From Drechslerella dactyloides (taxonomy: Eukaryota; Ascomycota; Orbiliomycetes; Orbiliales; Orbiliaceae), in NCBI GenBank assembly GCA_020064725.1, contig JAGTWJ010000019.1, forward strand, positions 4,836,001-4,900,000: DNA of 64,000 bases. The letters run 5' to 3'. This document shows positions 46,413 through 57,882 of the stretch, in pieces (the first letter of the stretch is position 1; each line of letters starts with the position of its first letter). The notes under the pieces are model-generated. The model worked only from the letters and a program-made list of their open reading frames with translations, searched no databases and was not told where the DNA came from. The position numbers were made by a program, and so were the translations under genes.

Positions 46413-49400
46413 GAGGCTGGGAAGCTTGCGGAGGAGGCTGAGAAGTCGACCGGCTAACACGTTTAGCCGTCCTTTGGTCTCCGTATGACTCTTGCAGGTC
46501 CTTGATTAACCTAGAATTTCCCTCGTCCTTTCTACCATCAACTCATATTCAAGCCGGCGACTAAATGGACGCGGCGATATGGCATATACGTGTGTGCGTG
46601 TGGGATATACCGTTTTGTTCGCGCGAACTTTTCTTAACATTGTTTAAATTTTCTTTGCGTTACGAGTTTGCTTTTTACTTAATGGATTCACGGAAATACT
46701 CTGCGGTATACGACATTAGTGACATCACTTCCTGTCTGACTATCATTGCCCGCGGTAGACTGCGTATGATATATGCATGCGACATTGTGGTATGACGGGC
46801 GGGCCGACAAGTCATGTTGTGATCTGAAACGCTTGTCGCACATACGCATATGATGCGAAGTCCTCTCGCTCTATTTTAATATTTAACCTTTAAATCAAGC
46901 TGGGTTCTTATCGAGTAATCTACAACTTCTAAGGGATTACGTATGCGATCACTTTAGAATCGAGGCTGCGTGACTAGGTGTCTATGGAACGTTCCATTGT
47001 TTTACAAAGATGTCTCCGCCTTATCTAAGATGTAATGCTGAGGGCTGGTGGCAAAATGTCTGGGCTGGATCCATGGATCCTGACCAGGTGGCTGTCGACG
47101 CTTGCCTGTGTTTGTATGTCATAGGCGGGTTATTTAGCGTATATAGATACTTAAAGTAAGTACTTACTTAAATATCGAATAGGCAGTGCGACATGCAGGC
47201 GTATGTAGCCCATCTTGTTCATATGCAGGTCTGTAGTGCGTCTCAGGTATCATGCAGATGCACCGAACCTCCATATGCATCTGTGCGGCTATAGATCCAC
47301 CAATGTTGCGTTTCAGTATGTTCCAGCGTCCTCGTGGACAAGAATTGTGGACATGGCTTTTCGTGCATGCAGAATCGATTGTTCGATGCATTTTAAATGC
47401 ATCTGAAGTTACAACCGCAGCTGCAGTATACATGCAGATGGATGATAGTGGGGTGATGCTCCGTATACGGCGGGCAATTTGGACCTCGAACGTTGCCACA
47501 TTTGTGTTGCGGTCAGTAAGCAGCGAAGTTGGGTTGCATTTGGCTGGCGGCGACTCTTAGACTTCACCACCGCATCGAATCACGTCGACCAGCTTCAAAG
47601 ACCAGGCTGATCTAGCTGACGGCCCACTATTGTCCCAATATCATAGCGCCTGCACACGTACGTACACTGACCCGCCGTGGATGCATTCACATGCTCTGCT
47701 GACTGCCTAACTCTGGTCAAAGGCGAGCTGGTAAGCTTGGCCTTTCTGACCAGCTGTCTTAACACATGGTCAGACCAAAGTCTAGATGGGCTCGAATGCG
47801 AAAAGAAGCACCGGAAGCTCCGATGACGAGTCACCGCAGGAGGTCCGGGCGCCGTCTGATCCCGATCGATGGGATCCAATCTGGTGGAACCTCGAAACGC
47901 CGTCACAGGACCCATCTCAGACACAAACGTGAGGAGAGACAGCATGCGATAGCCACCGTGGGTCCTGCCAGCCGGCTGGTCAGTCCGCCAACACCGAGAC
48001 ATCGACTCGCGTACTCTTCCATGACACTGGACGAGGGTTGCGATTCATGACGGAAGGAGAACATCAGATGCTTCGGGCAGCCTTATAGACGCAGCCTATC
48101 GACGCAAAGGATGTGTGAAAATGGCAAGTCTCCCGCATCGTGCAGCCTTGCTCGCGGCCAATGAGACGGCCGGACAGCTGTACCGGTCGGCTGCTGCGAG
48201 CTGTGGGTGTGGTGAGGTAGCTGGCCGACAAGCTGCGAGCTAGCTTGCAGGGGAAAGGGTATTCCTTGGCGGGCAGGCTGTGAGGGCAGTAGCTCCAGAC
48301 TCGGCGGACCAATCGACGGCTGCGGGTGCTCGATCCACGGCTGCGTCCAGGCCGCTCATTCGGTCGGTGAAATTTGTACCCAAATTTGGGGTATCCGGCC
48401 ATCTGATGGCGTGGATGTGAATGGATGGACGGCTGGCAAGGAAGAGAGGAAAGGAGAAGGAAAAAGCATTCGTCGCAACCTCGTTTCCTCTTTCGTTCTT
48501 TTTGCTCGTGGGTTTTGCCTTGGAGGTTCGGTTGAGGACAGCACGGTCTCGCCACGGATTGATTGTGTCCGCAGGAATGGCCATGCGGCCCTCGGTCGAG
48601 CTGAGCGTATCAGAGGCTGCAAGGGCAGGCTCTGAGCCAAAGCTGCGAGTGTCATTTGCCTGCTTTTGGCGCGGTGCAAGATTGCCCGCGGATGGGGATT
48701 TCGCAGTCCCACGATCTGATTGCTGCGATCCGCTTCCTGATAAAATCATCGGGTTGCTCCATGTCGTCGACGAGCTAACCGGCTGGTTGGCTGGTGGTGG
48801 TGCAAGGCTCCACGACACCGTTCTCTTCTCACTCGGACAAACCTGCCCGCAAACATTACCGTTTTCCCCGAAACAGCAGGGCACGTAACATCATTGCACA
48901 TACACAGCGAGGGCGCCGAAGCTACGACCGCTTGGGACGGACAGACGCCACCCAAAACCTGGAAATGACTGGCCTGCGCAGCTCGATTTGCAGACGGAGT
49001 GTGGGCCCGCTGTATGCGGCTGTCTGCACCAAGAGGCCATCGTGCTCAGACGACTCGTCTGCCTGCCGCCAGCGACGGATTATTTCTGTTCTTTTCCCCT
49101 GCCCACCGCTTTTCTTCTGTTACTTTGTTCCATGTATCATATTGTCGTCAGCTTGCGAATGCGCTTTTAATTTACATAAGGCGCTGTTTGCCCTTGACTT
49201 TCTTTCTCTCTTTCGACCAGTTTCCTTGTTCCACAGACACAAGCACAGACCGAGTCGACATATATTAGTCTGGACCACCCAGGGATCTTTGACAGCTGCT
49301 GTCCCTCTTGCGCCTTGAATCAGCCATCCGACATCCGACCCTCAGATCTCTTCCCTCCCGCTGCGAAGCATAGCATCGCGCGAGGTCTCGACGGCATAAC

Positions 49401-49601
49401 GGTAGCTGTTTCTTTAACGGCGACCACGATGCCTCGATAATCGATTAGTATAGCTACTTGTTTCTTACCAGCCACTTCACTCGTTCGGTTCATTCTATTT
49501 ATCCGTCGACACCCTTGCATGTCTTGCACAAAGACAGCTTTGTCGCGCTACATTCCGTTCATTCCTCCGACCTCTTCGACGCTTTTAGATAGCCCGCCAT
49601 C
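46413..49601. other. long intergenic stretch and promoter of the next gene
   Basis: About 3.2 kb. Frames at 47595-48050 and 48240-48888 are long on both strands at once, which is what GC-rich noncoding DNA gives; none has a motif. From about 49080 to 49600 the plus strand is CT-rich (TTTTCCCCTGCC, TTTCTTTCTCTC), typical of a fungal core promoter and leader. The gene beyond starts at 49602. Confidence 0.5.
47154..47169. repeat. 16-bp perfect palindrome
   Basis: AAGTAAGTACTTACTT is its own reverse complement. It lies downstream of the kinase gene. It could be a protein-binding site or a short hairpin, or chance in AT-rich DNA. Confidence 0.7.
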
Positions 49602-52600
49602 ATGTCGGCTGCTCTGTCGCCGCTTTCGTTCCTCGAAGACCCGTCGCCGACAATACCGTTCTACACTGAGAGTCGGGAGACCTCTCGGCAGCTGTTCCAA
49701 GCTGCGACAACGCCTTCTCCACGCATGAAGCGGCGCTGGAGGGACTCCGCCCGCTCGACAACCCCGCGCCCCGAGGACAGTCGCAGCTTCCGTAGCTCCA
49801 AATCCCCGTCGCGCATCTTCGAAACATCCGAGGATGACGACATCTTCGCTCCGGCGAGGGACAAAGGCAAAGGAAAGGAGCCACAGGTTCCTTCGGGCTT
49901 CGGATTGGGACTAGGGATTCCTGTGCTACCTTGTGACAGCACAGTGGACGAACCCATAATCGCCTGGCGCTTCAACGAAGTCTCCGACCCATCGTCTGCT
50001 ACCGGGCCCAGCTCGCCGTCGCCCACGGAGAGCATCGACGGCGATATAACGCCGGTACCACCCGGCGACCAAGATTCATTGTATACACTCACACCTGGAC
50101 CTGCATGGCCCCCTCCGCCCTCTACGGATGCTTCGCCGGACACGACGCCGCGCAACTCGCTCGATGTGCACGATACGACGAACCAGCGCGAGTCCGGTGG
50201 GAGCACAGATTTCGAAGACATGCCCGTATCCCCGATGACCCCGGCCATCACACAGCTTCTGGACGAGATATCCACAATGGACAGGCCGCCGAGCACGCAT
50301 ACACCGAAGCCCGTGACAACAGTGCAGGCGTGGGTAATGGATATGCCTCGCATAGAACCCGCGAGCGGTCGGGGGCAGATTAGAGTACGGAAGATGCGCA
50401 GTTGGCGCAACCTGCGGGCATTAGGGACGCGGACCTCACAATTCGAAATGATAAGGAAGACGGCGAGCACGCATACACTACCCTCCCCACCGATTACTCC
50501 GCCCGGGGAGAATGCAAGAGGGGAGCAGCGGCGGGGAGAGACGGAAGGGCAACAGCAGTTTGGTTACATGCATACGACACCAAAGTCGCAGCTGCCGGAT
50601 TCGCCTGTCGAGAATCCCTTCTATGACGATTATGAGGACATCATCGAAGCGCATTTGAGCCCATCGGACGATGAACGGCCTGCAACGACTGCGGAGCAAG
50701 GCTTCCTGGCTGACGCGTCGCCCATGGACAATGAGCAGCCATTCCAGGAGTGGCCGCGGGAGGCTATAGAGGAGATCCAAGCCTCCCGTTTAGCGGAAGA
50801 AGGGGCCGTGGAACAAGCAACGCCAATGATTCCGCCTCCCGCGCCGGAATCTCCAGTTGCTGGGTCAGGCGGAATGGACCCGATGACGCCGGACCCTAAC
50901 TCCGATCTCGTTAGTGAGATCGAGGCATTACTGCGGTCCTCGCCGCTACGGAGGAAGGAGCGCGAGGAGAAGGAAGCCCACAATGCATCCAACCAGTCGA
51001 CTCCGACGCAAGCAAAGATCTCTGAAGGCGCCGCGGCCGCCGTGAACTCCGATGACACGCCGCGACAGGCCCAGCCGCCGACTTTTACCCGGAACGTCAC
51101 ACAGGAGTCGCTGGGCAGCAATTCTACGAACGATACCGAATTCTTCACCCCGGTGGAAGGCAGGACGCCCTTCGAAAGGCCCAATCCTCTTGACGACGTG
51201 CTCCCGCCGCCCATCCCGCCGAAAGCTGCGAGACCGCAAACCCCGCCTGTCAAGACCGCGGGTTCCAACTCTTCAGTTCACTCGACGCCTACTCGCCCGA
51301 CAATTCCGACGAGGAGGTCGTCGCTATCGCATTCGCGAAACGGATCAACGGAAACAGTACCTACAAAGTCTTACCCGCCGACCTCTCAACGGCCCGGTCC
51401 CCATAATCGTGGCAAATCGATTGATTCAAGCTCCATTTATAATGACAGGGGACGTACGGTGCCACCACCGGGGCAGCGACAACGCAGCAGCTCCGCTAAT
51501 GCGGCTGGCGATGACCACCTGCGAGGACGTGGGCGAAGCAGGAGCATCGATGATGGCCCGCCACCTATCCCTGCTCGCAGGAGCTCAGTTGGCAAGACCG
51601 GCAGGCCGACAGCATTGTTGCAAGGCCTTTTCGGCAAGAAGGATGAGGCGAGCGCTTCGGGCTCCCACCGGCCAAGCATAGCTGCCGCGAATGTTGTACA
51701 GAGGGAGTCAGATGACAGCGTAGAACCGGGGAACATCAACCGCTTCTCCTTCTCGAGCGGCCTCGAAGTCCTCGGGGTTGGCGAGGAAGCAGAGATTGTC
51801 AGCGCTGATTTGGTGCGCAGCGGCTCGGTGAAGGAAATTCTCGTGCGCACAGGGTCTAAGGGGAGTAAGCCGGCCGAGTTTCCCGGTGCATCATCCTCAG
51901 CGTCATCCGAAGCGGGAAAAACCAAGGCTGTATATCCTTCTCAACACGTTCCGCAATTCTCATTCGGCGACGTCCCGGACCTGTCTTTGGGCGAAGGCAC
52001 ATCCGCGACTAACGGGAAAGGCAAAGAACGTGCACGAGACCAAGATGTCTCGACTAAGCCAGTGGTGTTCCAGTTGATTCCACCGACGCCTGCTGCTGAT
52101 GAAATCAGCGCAGTCAATAAACAGCTAGGGTTCCAACCTATCCCGCTAGCGCTCGTTGATGAGAATGGTGCCAGCAGCAGCAGTCCTCTGCGTAAGGGCA
52201 CGCCTAACCCTCTGGCCGGAGTGCCGGTCGTTCACGTCAACAGCGGGTCAGAATCCACACCGTCCGTCCCGCTTCCGCCGCGACTGCCGTCTGTCGTGAA
52301 CGAGATCGGCGGCCCTCGACCGTCAACAGCGCCAGAGCCGCTCATCGACTTTGACAACAACGCGCCATCGGCAAACGCCCCAAGGCGACCGAGTCTGAAG
52401 AACATGCCGACGGGATTCAAAAAGTCGAAACTATCCCCGTGGTGGCGTCCTAAGCGCAGCTACGACTCGCGTTTCCATAACTACAACGACGGTTACGACG
52501 AGGAGCACGAATACTACGACTACCGCCCGTATACAGCTGGTGTTACCAGTGACGGTGCGTCAAGTCGACGAAAGAAGCCGAGGACGGTCAGCCTGGGGAA

Positions 52601-52757
52601 AGTGCAGGTTGAGTTTGTCGGTGTCAAGTGGCTGAGGGAGAGTTTGAAAGAGAGAAAAGAGGTCAAGAAGCGGAGGAAGGCGCTGCAGGATGTTCACTTT
52701 CAACGCCACACACCAGTCGTTGATGCAGGTCCGCCGAGGTTGGAGCTAAGACTTTAG
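49602..52757 (+). CDS. large disordered protein, unknown function
   Basis: Single uninterrupted exon of 1051 residues from ATG 49602 (MSAALSPLSFLEDPSPT). Nearly all of it is Ser/Pro/Thr-rich and low complexity, with many proline-directed phosphorylation-like sites (SPSP, TPPVK) and a Pro-rich DDVLPPPIPPKAARP that could bind SH3 domains. Two parts look more ordered: about 250-275 (VQAWVMDMPRIEP, IRVRKMRSWRNLRALG) and the last 110 residues, with an aromatic block KLSPWWRPKRSYDSRFHNYN, KVQVEFVGVKWLRESLKERK and a basic tail. No enzyme motif, signal peptide or membrane helix. I do not recognise the family. Length without stops at this GC level, and the CT-rich leader, support a real gene; a signalling or cell-polarity scaffold is a guess. 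Confidence 0.85.
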   Translation: MSAALSPLSFLEDPSPTIPFYTESRETSRQLFQAATTPSPRMKRRWRDSARSTTPRPEDSRSFRSSKSPSRIFETSEDDDIFAPARDKGKGKEPQVPSGFGLGLGIPVLPCDSTVDEPIIAWRFNEVSDPSSATGPSSPSPTESIDGDITPVPPGDQDSLYTLTPGPAWPPPPSTDASPDTTPRNSLDVHDTTNQRESGGSTDFEDMPVSPMTPAITQLLDEISTMDRPPSTHTPKPVTTVQAWVMDMPRIEPASGRGQIRVRKMRSWRNLRALGTRTSQFEMIRKTASTHTLPSPPITPPGENARGEQRRGETEGQQQFGYMHTTPKSQLPDSPVENPFYDDYEDIIEAHLSPSDDERPATTAEQGFLADASPMDNEQPFQEWPREAIEEIQASRLAEEGAVEQATPMIPPPAPESPVAGSGGMDPMTPDPNSDLVSEIEALLRSSPLRRKEREEKEAHNASNQSTPTQAKISEGAAAAVNSDDTPRQAQPPTFTRNVTQESLGSNSTNDTEFFTPVEGRTPFERPNPLDDVLPPPIPPKAARPQTPPVKTAGSNSSVHSTPTRPTIPTRRSSLSHSRNGSTETVPTKSYPPTSQRPGPHNRGKSIDSSSIYNDRGRTVPPPGQRQRSSSANAAGDDHLRGRGRSRSIDDGPPPIPARRSSVGKTGRPTALLQGLFGKKDEASASGSHRPSIAAANVVQRESDDSVEPGNINRFSFSSGLEVLGVGEEAEIVSADLVRSGSVKEILVRTGSKGSKPAEFPGASSSASSEAGKTKAVYPSQHVPQFSFGDVPDLSLGEGTSATNGKGKERARDQDVSTKPVVFQLIPPTPAADEISAVNKQLGFQPIPLALVDENGASSSSPLRKGTPNPLAGVPVVHVNSGSESTPSVPLPPRLPSVVNEIGGPRPSTAPEPLIDFDNNAPSANAPRRPSLKNMPTGFKKSKLSPWWRPKRSYDSRFHNYNDGYDEEHEYYDYRPYTAGVTSDGASSRRKKPRTVSLGKVQVEFVGVKWLRESLKERKEVKKRRKALQDVHFQRHTPVVDAGPPRLELRL

Positions 52758-53923
52758 AAAGTTGGAGAGAAAAGTGCGTATTGAAGAGGATGCAAAAAAT
52801 GGATACCCAAAAAGTAGGAGAACGCGATATGAAGGAGAAAAAAATGGGTACCCGGTTTTCAAAATGGGAGGAAAAGTTGCACTTAAATGAACTAACGTTA
52901 CGAGTTTCATTAATATCCTCATCGAGGTTGAGTTGGAACCTTTGAATTTGACATTCGCATCATCTAACGACTCAGCATGCATCTTCTGTTCTACATACAC
53001 TAATTTTAGCCAGAGCGAGCGAGCGTGCCAGTACTTTACGTCTTTCCTTTGTTATATTTGCATGATAGTGTTGGAGACCTTATACCTTTCTCTGTCTTCG
53101 ATGCCTGATGCCCTCTGGAGGGTGGATGGATAATTTTGAATCTATTTATTGCGCTCACATCTATATCCTGACGACCTTTATGACTGTATCCGAGTCTCAT
53201 AATTACCTTTTCCATTTCATTATCGTAGGATATCATCTGTATTCCAAGTTTGATTTCGTTTTTAGTCATGATGGACTTGTCCACCGTACGTCTCAATCAA
53301 GCAATTCTATACCTTAACCCTCAACCTTAAGCTTGACGCCCCTATAGCCATAGATCTACGAAGGATGAGCTGGAAACATCAATTCGGCAGATATACGACG
53401 CCAACGAGTTAAAGCGTGGGGAGTCAATGTTCCCGTGTTATTGATTATCACAGTCTTCAGCAAGTCTCTTTAAATAGAAAGGCATAGTCTTATAAACCAG
53501 ACCCTCCCTTTACAGTGGGACTGACTTGCAGGACCAGTACAGACTCCGCTGGATTAGCTTTTACATGTGGTTTGCGAGCCATGGTATCGATTTTAGGGTA
53601 GCGGAAATGCAAATGGTGACGTTAAATCTATATAATGCTGCTATATCGACCAAGTAATACATAACGTACGTTATGCGACTTAGGGTATGGTGAGATATCT
53701 TAACTAGTGTAGCAATTGGAATATGCGATTAACTTAAAGGACATCAATAGAACTAGACATTTAGGGATAAAAATAAACAAACTCCATGCATGCAAATGTC
53801 TCCGGTGTGTATATGTTTTGATCAATCTCTTTCTGTGCGCGTGGTATGTATGTTGTATGTCTCGTAAACCAGCTGGTTAATGGAATTCACAGGAATTCAT
53901 AGGATATGAATCAAGATGCTGCT
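52758..53923. other. intergenic, convergent gene ends
   Basis: About 1.17 kb between the 3' ends of two converging genes. AT-rich, with short frames only. Nothing recognised. Confidence 0.5.
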
Positions 53924-56498
53924 CTACATGCTGACCATGCTTGCAGCTTCTTGTGCACTCCTTGCTCTCTCGAGTCGGAGTGTCAATTCTCGCCTGGTGC
54001 TGGCGACCTGCCAATCCTCCCTCGTAATATTGGCTAAATCCGTCTCGTCTAGACCGGCGATATAGTCCGTTTTAAGCAATCTGATCGGGCCCTCACGTCC
54101 GAGAAGGTTATCCTCGATTACTTGGATGATGACATTGTCCGTGAATCGCTTCAGACTGATAGAGTAGTAGCACTTGAGGCTATCATGAATGTCATAAACT
54201 GCTGTATCTTCGTTAGAAAGCACAACGGCCCTCATAAGGTTATCCAATGCATTGACGGCTTGTGCTCCAACAGCGCTATTCGCTGGTTGTAGTTGTGCCT
54301 GTACCTTCTTCAGACGGCCCAAAACTCGCTGCTCTTTGGCTTCGGCAAGCGTTTTCGTAAACTCATCGTTGACGGTCAGTAGGATACCGCTCCTCTCAGC
54401 TTCGATAAGTTGATCGAGTTGTTGGTATGCTTTATTCACAGCGTCGGTAGTGGCTCTGGTTAGATTCGTGACAAGCTTTCTTCGAACATTCTCGTCTGCG
54501 ATTACGCGGTTGAGGATCTCGGTGTTGAATTTGGTCACAATTCCCACCACTTTGGAGACGTGGCGCCGAGAAATCGTGCTCCATCCGGTGGATTGTTCGC
54601 GGAAAGCCTCTATCAAGATGTTAGGGTTGACCAAGCCTGGTAGTTCTGGACCGCGAGAGTTGTGGTAGATATTCCGAATCCAAGTGTAAATGTCGGTATG
54701 GCTGTCGGCAGCATCGGCAGGACGGAGAAATGCCGTTCCCTCGTTATCATTGACGCCTTTAAATTGGTGCGTGTGTCCTGTAATTTTCATGGTGAAGCCG
54801 AATTCCTGGTTGAGGTTTTGGATCAGGGTGCGGATCTTCAGCGGGGATTGCGTATCCACCGCTTCCCGAAGCCTGCCATCGAGACAGTCTGTGACAAGGC
54901 GGTCATATTCGTTGGCGATGCGGGTCAGGAACATGCGCTGCTCTGTGGGTGTGAGGCGAGTTTCGCCGAGTCTCTGCAAGGCATTCTCAGTGTCGACGAC
55001 GAGCCTGTTGATTTCGTTGATGAGTCTTGGGAACTCTGCGCGAACGTGCTCGAGGAGAATGTGCGCCAGGAAGGGCTTGAGTTTGTCAATGCCGATACGT
55101 TCACGGGGTAGACAGCTCCACGGCGCCCGGCTGAAGAATTCTCTTTCTTTAGCATGTCGTTGGGCAATAGTGACACCATCTCGGATATCCCTGGTGGAGC
55201 GGTTCTTGACAACAAACCAGCCATGATGAAGTCTCTCAACTTCGTTCATGGCTATTTGAATCACCTGATACGATAAAAACATTTATCGTCAGTCGCTATA
55301 CATTGGTGCATTTAAATGCTCGATATGGGTAATTATTCGCGGAAGCACACTTACTCCTCTTTCATCGCCCGGCTGTACTTGGTCGCACTTTGTAATGACA
55401 CCAACTGTTCTTTTCCCATCCGGGTCAACATTGCGAGCCATACGAAAGACTTCTTGGTTTGCAAGATTGTTTTGTCCGTTCATCACGGCCCTGTTATCTC
55501 ATTAATGTTATAGCTCTGAACACCATTCTCAACCTGAAGGACGGGTCCAACTGAACATACATGATAATGGTTCGTGGGTCTTTGATGTAGTCATCGATCA
55601 GCCTTCGAATTAGCTCACGATCATCGTCCGTTTGATGGATTGTTGCATCTGAAGTTTGTCTAATGTTAGCATACGGTGCATATTTATTTCGAGTATTCGG
55701 GATACCTACTGTGAAATAGACCCGGTACATCGACAATGGTGAGATTGGGGCGCTGGCGGCCAGAAAGTTCAATCTTGAGAATGTCGTTCGAGAACCGCTT
55801 CTCCGGCGTTCCCTCAATCCTCTCGCTCGGCCCGGGAAGTCCCATGCGCTCGGAGGCCTATTTCAATATTGTGGCTTCTGGTAAGCATCAAGATATTGAA
55901 ATAGAAGCGTGAACTATGGGATGTATATCATACGTCGTCTAATATTGTTGCGAACCATTCCGGTGAGAATTCCTCTTCCGCGACAGAGATTTCGAAGTCC
56001 CGGAGATGTTCCGAGAGAACCTCATCACGCTCGGCCTCGGGGCCCGGTATAATAGTGGCCTTGACATAGTTTTCATCACTGTCGACCCGGCGTAGGACAA
56101 TTTGGGTGGCAAAACGAGTGCAAAGGTCGCTGGCAACGGGGAAGCTAACTTCAGTTAGACCTTCAAGTAGGGAAGATTTCCCCGATGACTGATCTCCAAC
56201 GACGACGAGCTGGTTGAGGAAGTTGGATTAGTGCACGCCCTGTAGAATTCAAAGAATCGGGAAGTGTGCCCCCCGATAAGTATAAGTTGATAGAGTACTT
56301 GGAGCACAGCAGGCTTACCTGAGGAAGGGAGACGTCCTCGCTGATGTTGAGCTCGCGGAATTTATCGATGAGGTCAAACAGCTCGCTACGCTCTTCTGAT
56401 TCAAGGTCCTCCAGGCTTGAGAAGGTCTGTAGTTGCGATGCCGTAGCTAGTTCGCGTTCGTTATTTTCTTCAACTAACCTTGGAATCGGGGTGCTCAT
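53924..56498 (-). CDS. dynamin/Mx-like large GTPase
   Basis: Six exons (56498-56319, 56209-55934, 55857-55710, 55648-55561, 55490-55355, 55264-53924; introns 61-109 nt, all in phase) give 722 residues. The G domain is complete: P-loop GDQSSGKS (65-72), switch-I threonine in CTRFATQIVLRR, G3 DVPG (195-198) and G4 TKCD (264-267). After it come PREERIGIDKL-like signature sequence (CLPRERIGIDKLKPFLAHIL), the long helical middle/stalk and a C-terminal helix (DWQVASTRRELTLRLERARS) that fits a GTPase effector region. There is no PH domain or Pro-rich tail, so it belongs with Mx-like fungal dynamins rather than classical endocytic dynamin. Such proteins self-assemble on membranes; cargo unknown. I start at ATG 56498, where the family's helical bundle begins, but the frame is open upstream to 56759. 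Confidence 0.88.
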
Positions 56499-57882
56499 TG
56501 CGCTGGTAAGAGATGATCGTCCCCACGTGTACATTTTGTTATTCAGCGTAAGGAGAAGTGTGTGAGACCGATAGATGATATAGGAAACTAAGATAAGAAG
56601 AAAAGGTTGTACTAGATCAATGTTGCGGGAAGTATACGTATGTTCCACCTGAGACGGAAGGCCCTGAGAATATGATAGACTGGTAAGATTGGAGAAAGTT
56701 TTGGTAGATAATAATATATTTGCAAGTGACCGACTTGTTCTGTTGGATTTGAATGTCATGGTCGAAGGTCATTCCGACGCCTAGAATTTATACTCTCAAG
56801 ACAATTGCTACGGTGATGTCTAGGGTTTCATATGAGATAGCTTACTTAGCATTACTTCACTGTGTAGAGAGTGATGGAACATCAGGCAGGCACAATAGAC
56901 ATGCACACGCGCGGCACAGCGTCTCAATCAACTTATTCCTAGATTGCGCCTGCCACCAGTCCCAGAACTGCCTTGAGTCCGCGCTGCAAGAGATCCTGTG
57001 ATCCTGCATGCGAGGCAGAAAGCTCCCCAAGCTGGAAGCAAACAATATGTGCGCCTTCTTCTCTTTCTCGAACCTGCTTGCACTTTGACATATCCGCGGT
57101 CCATCCTAGCAGAAGTTATAACGCTGAAGCGGCGTGCGTTGCAGGCGTCTCGCGCTGGCGGCAAGCCACGGACGGGCCTAGGCGGCTAATTATAGCCCTC
57201 ATATGCATGCAGAATCTATGTGCAGGTTTGTGCGCGCATGTGGCGAGTGTTCATGCAGGATCCTAGTAGAAGTTTGCTCTAGGGTCGGCAGCTTGGAAAA
57301 AGGCTACCATTGTGAACCGAGAATGAGCAATCTTGCGAGGTCGTTATTTTTACATCGAAATCCTTATGCATTCATAGATATATAGCCTGAAATTTTGAAA
57401 CTTGCGTCGCTTGAATAGCTGCAGTAACCGAGCTGAGCGGTCTTGGGTCGTAGAGACGATATCGTTCGTTTTCAACGTGAAAATAAGGCGTAAGGAAACG
57501 AGCGAATTGGAAGGTCTAAGAGCCCGCAGTCCAAACGGGTCAACCGGGCCGGCCGATTTCACGAATTGCTCACATTAGCTGCCTTGAAGCGTGTATTCAG
57601 GGCTTTGTATCAGATTCACAGAGTAAACGTTTGATGGAGGGCATTGAAAGTTGTCTCTAGATTCTGCATGATATGAACAAATCATCCCTGGATCCAGGTT
57701 AGCGCTAGTATCACCATTGACTCCAGAGGCTCGCACAAGTCGAGCCCACAGCCGCCAGTAGCCTATTCATCTCGAAACAAGACAGCTGTGGAACTTTGAC
57801 TAGTGCGTACAGAATTGCAAGGTCATTCTACTCTGTACAGGTACTGTATCCACCAAGCGAGAATACAAATGTCAACCGCCCT
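56499..57882. other. intergenic region with in-frame upstream extension
   Basis: About 1.4 kb. The first 260 bp continue the dynamin frame upstream of its likely start. The remainder has short frames only and several ATGCAT/GCATGC words. Nothing else recognised. Confidence 0.45.

Noticed and set aside
48240..48888. Overlapping long frames on opposite strands
   Set aside because: GC-rich sequence gives stop-poor frames on both strands. Neither has a motif, and the region lies just upstream of the next gene's CT-rich leader.
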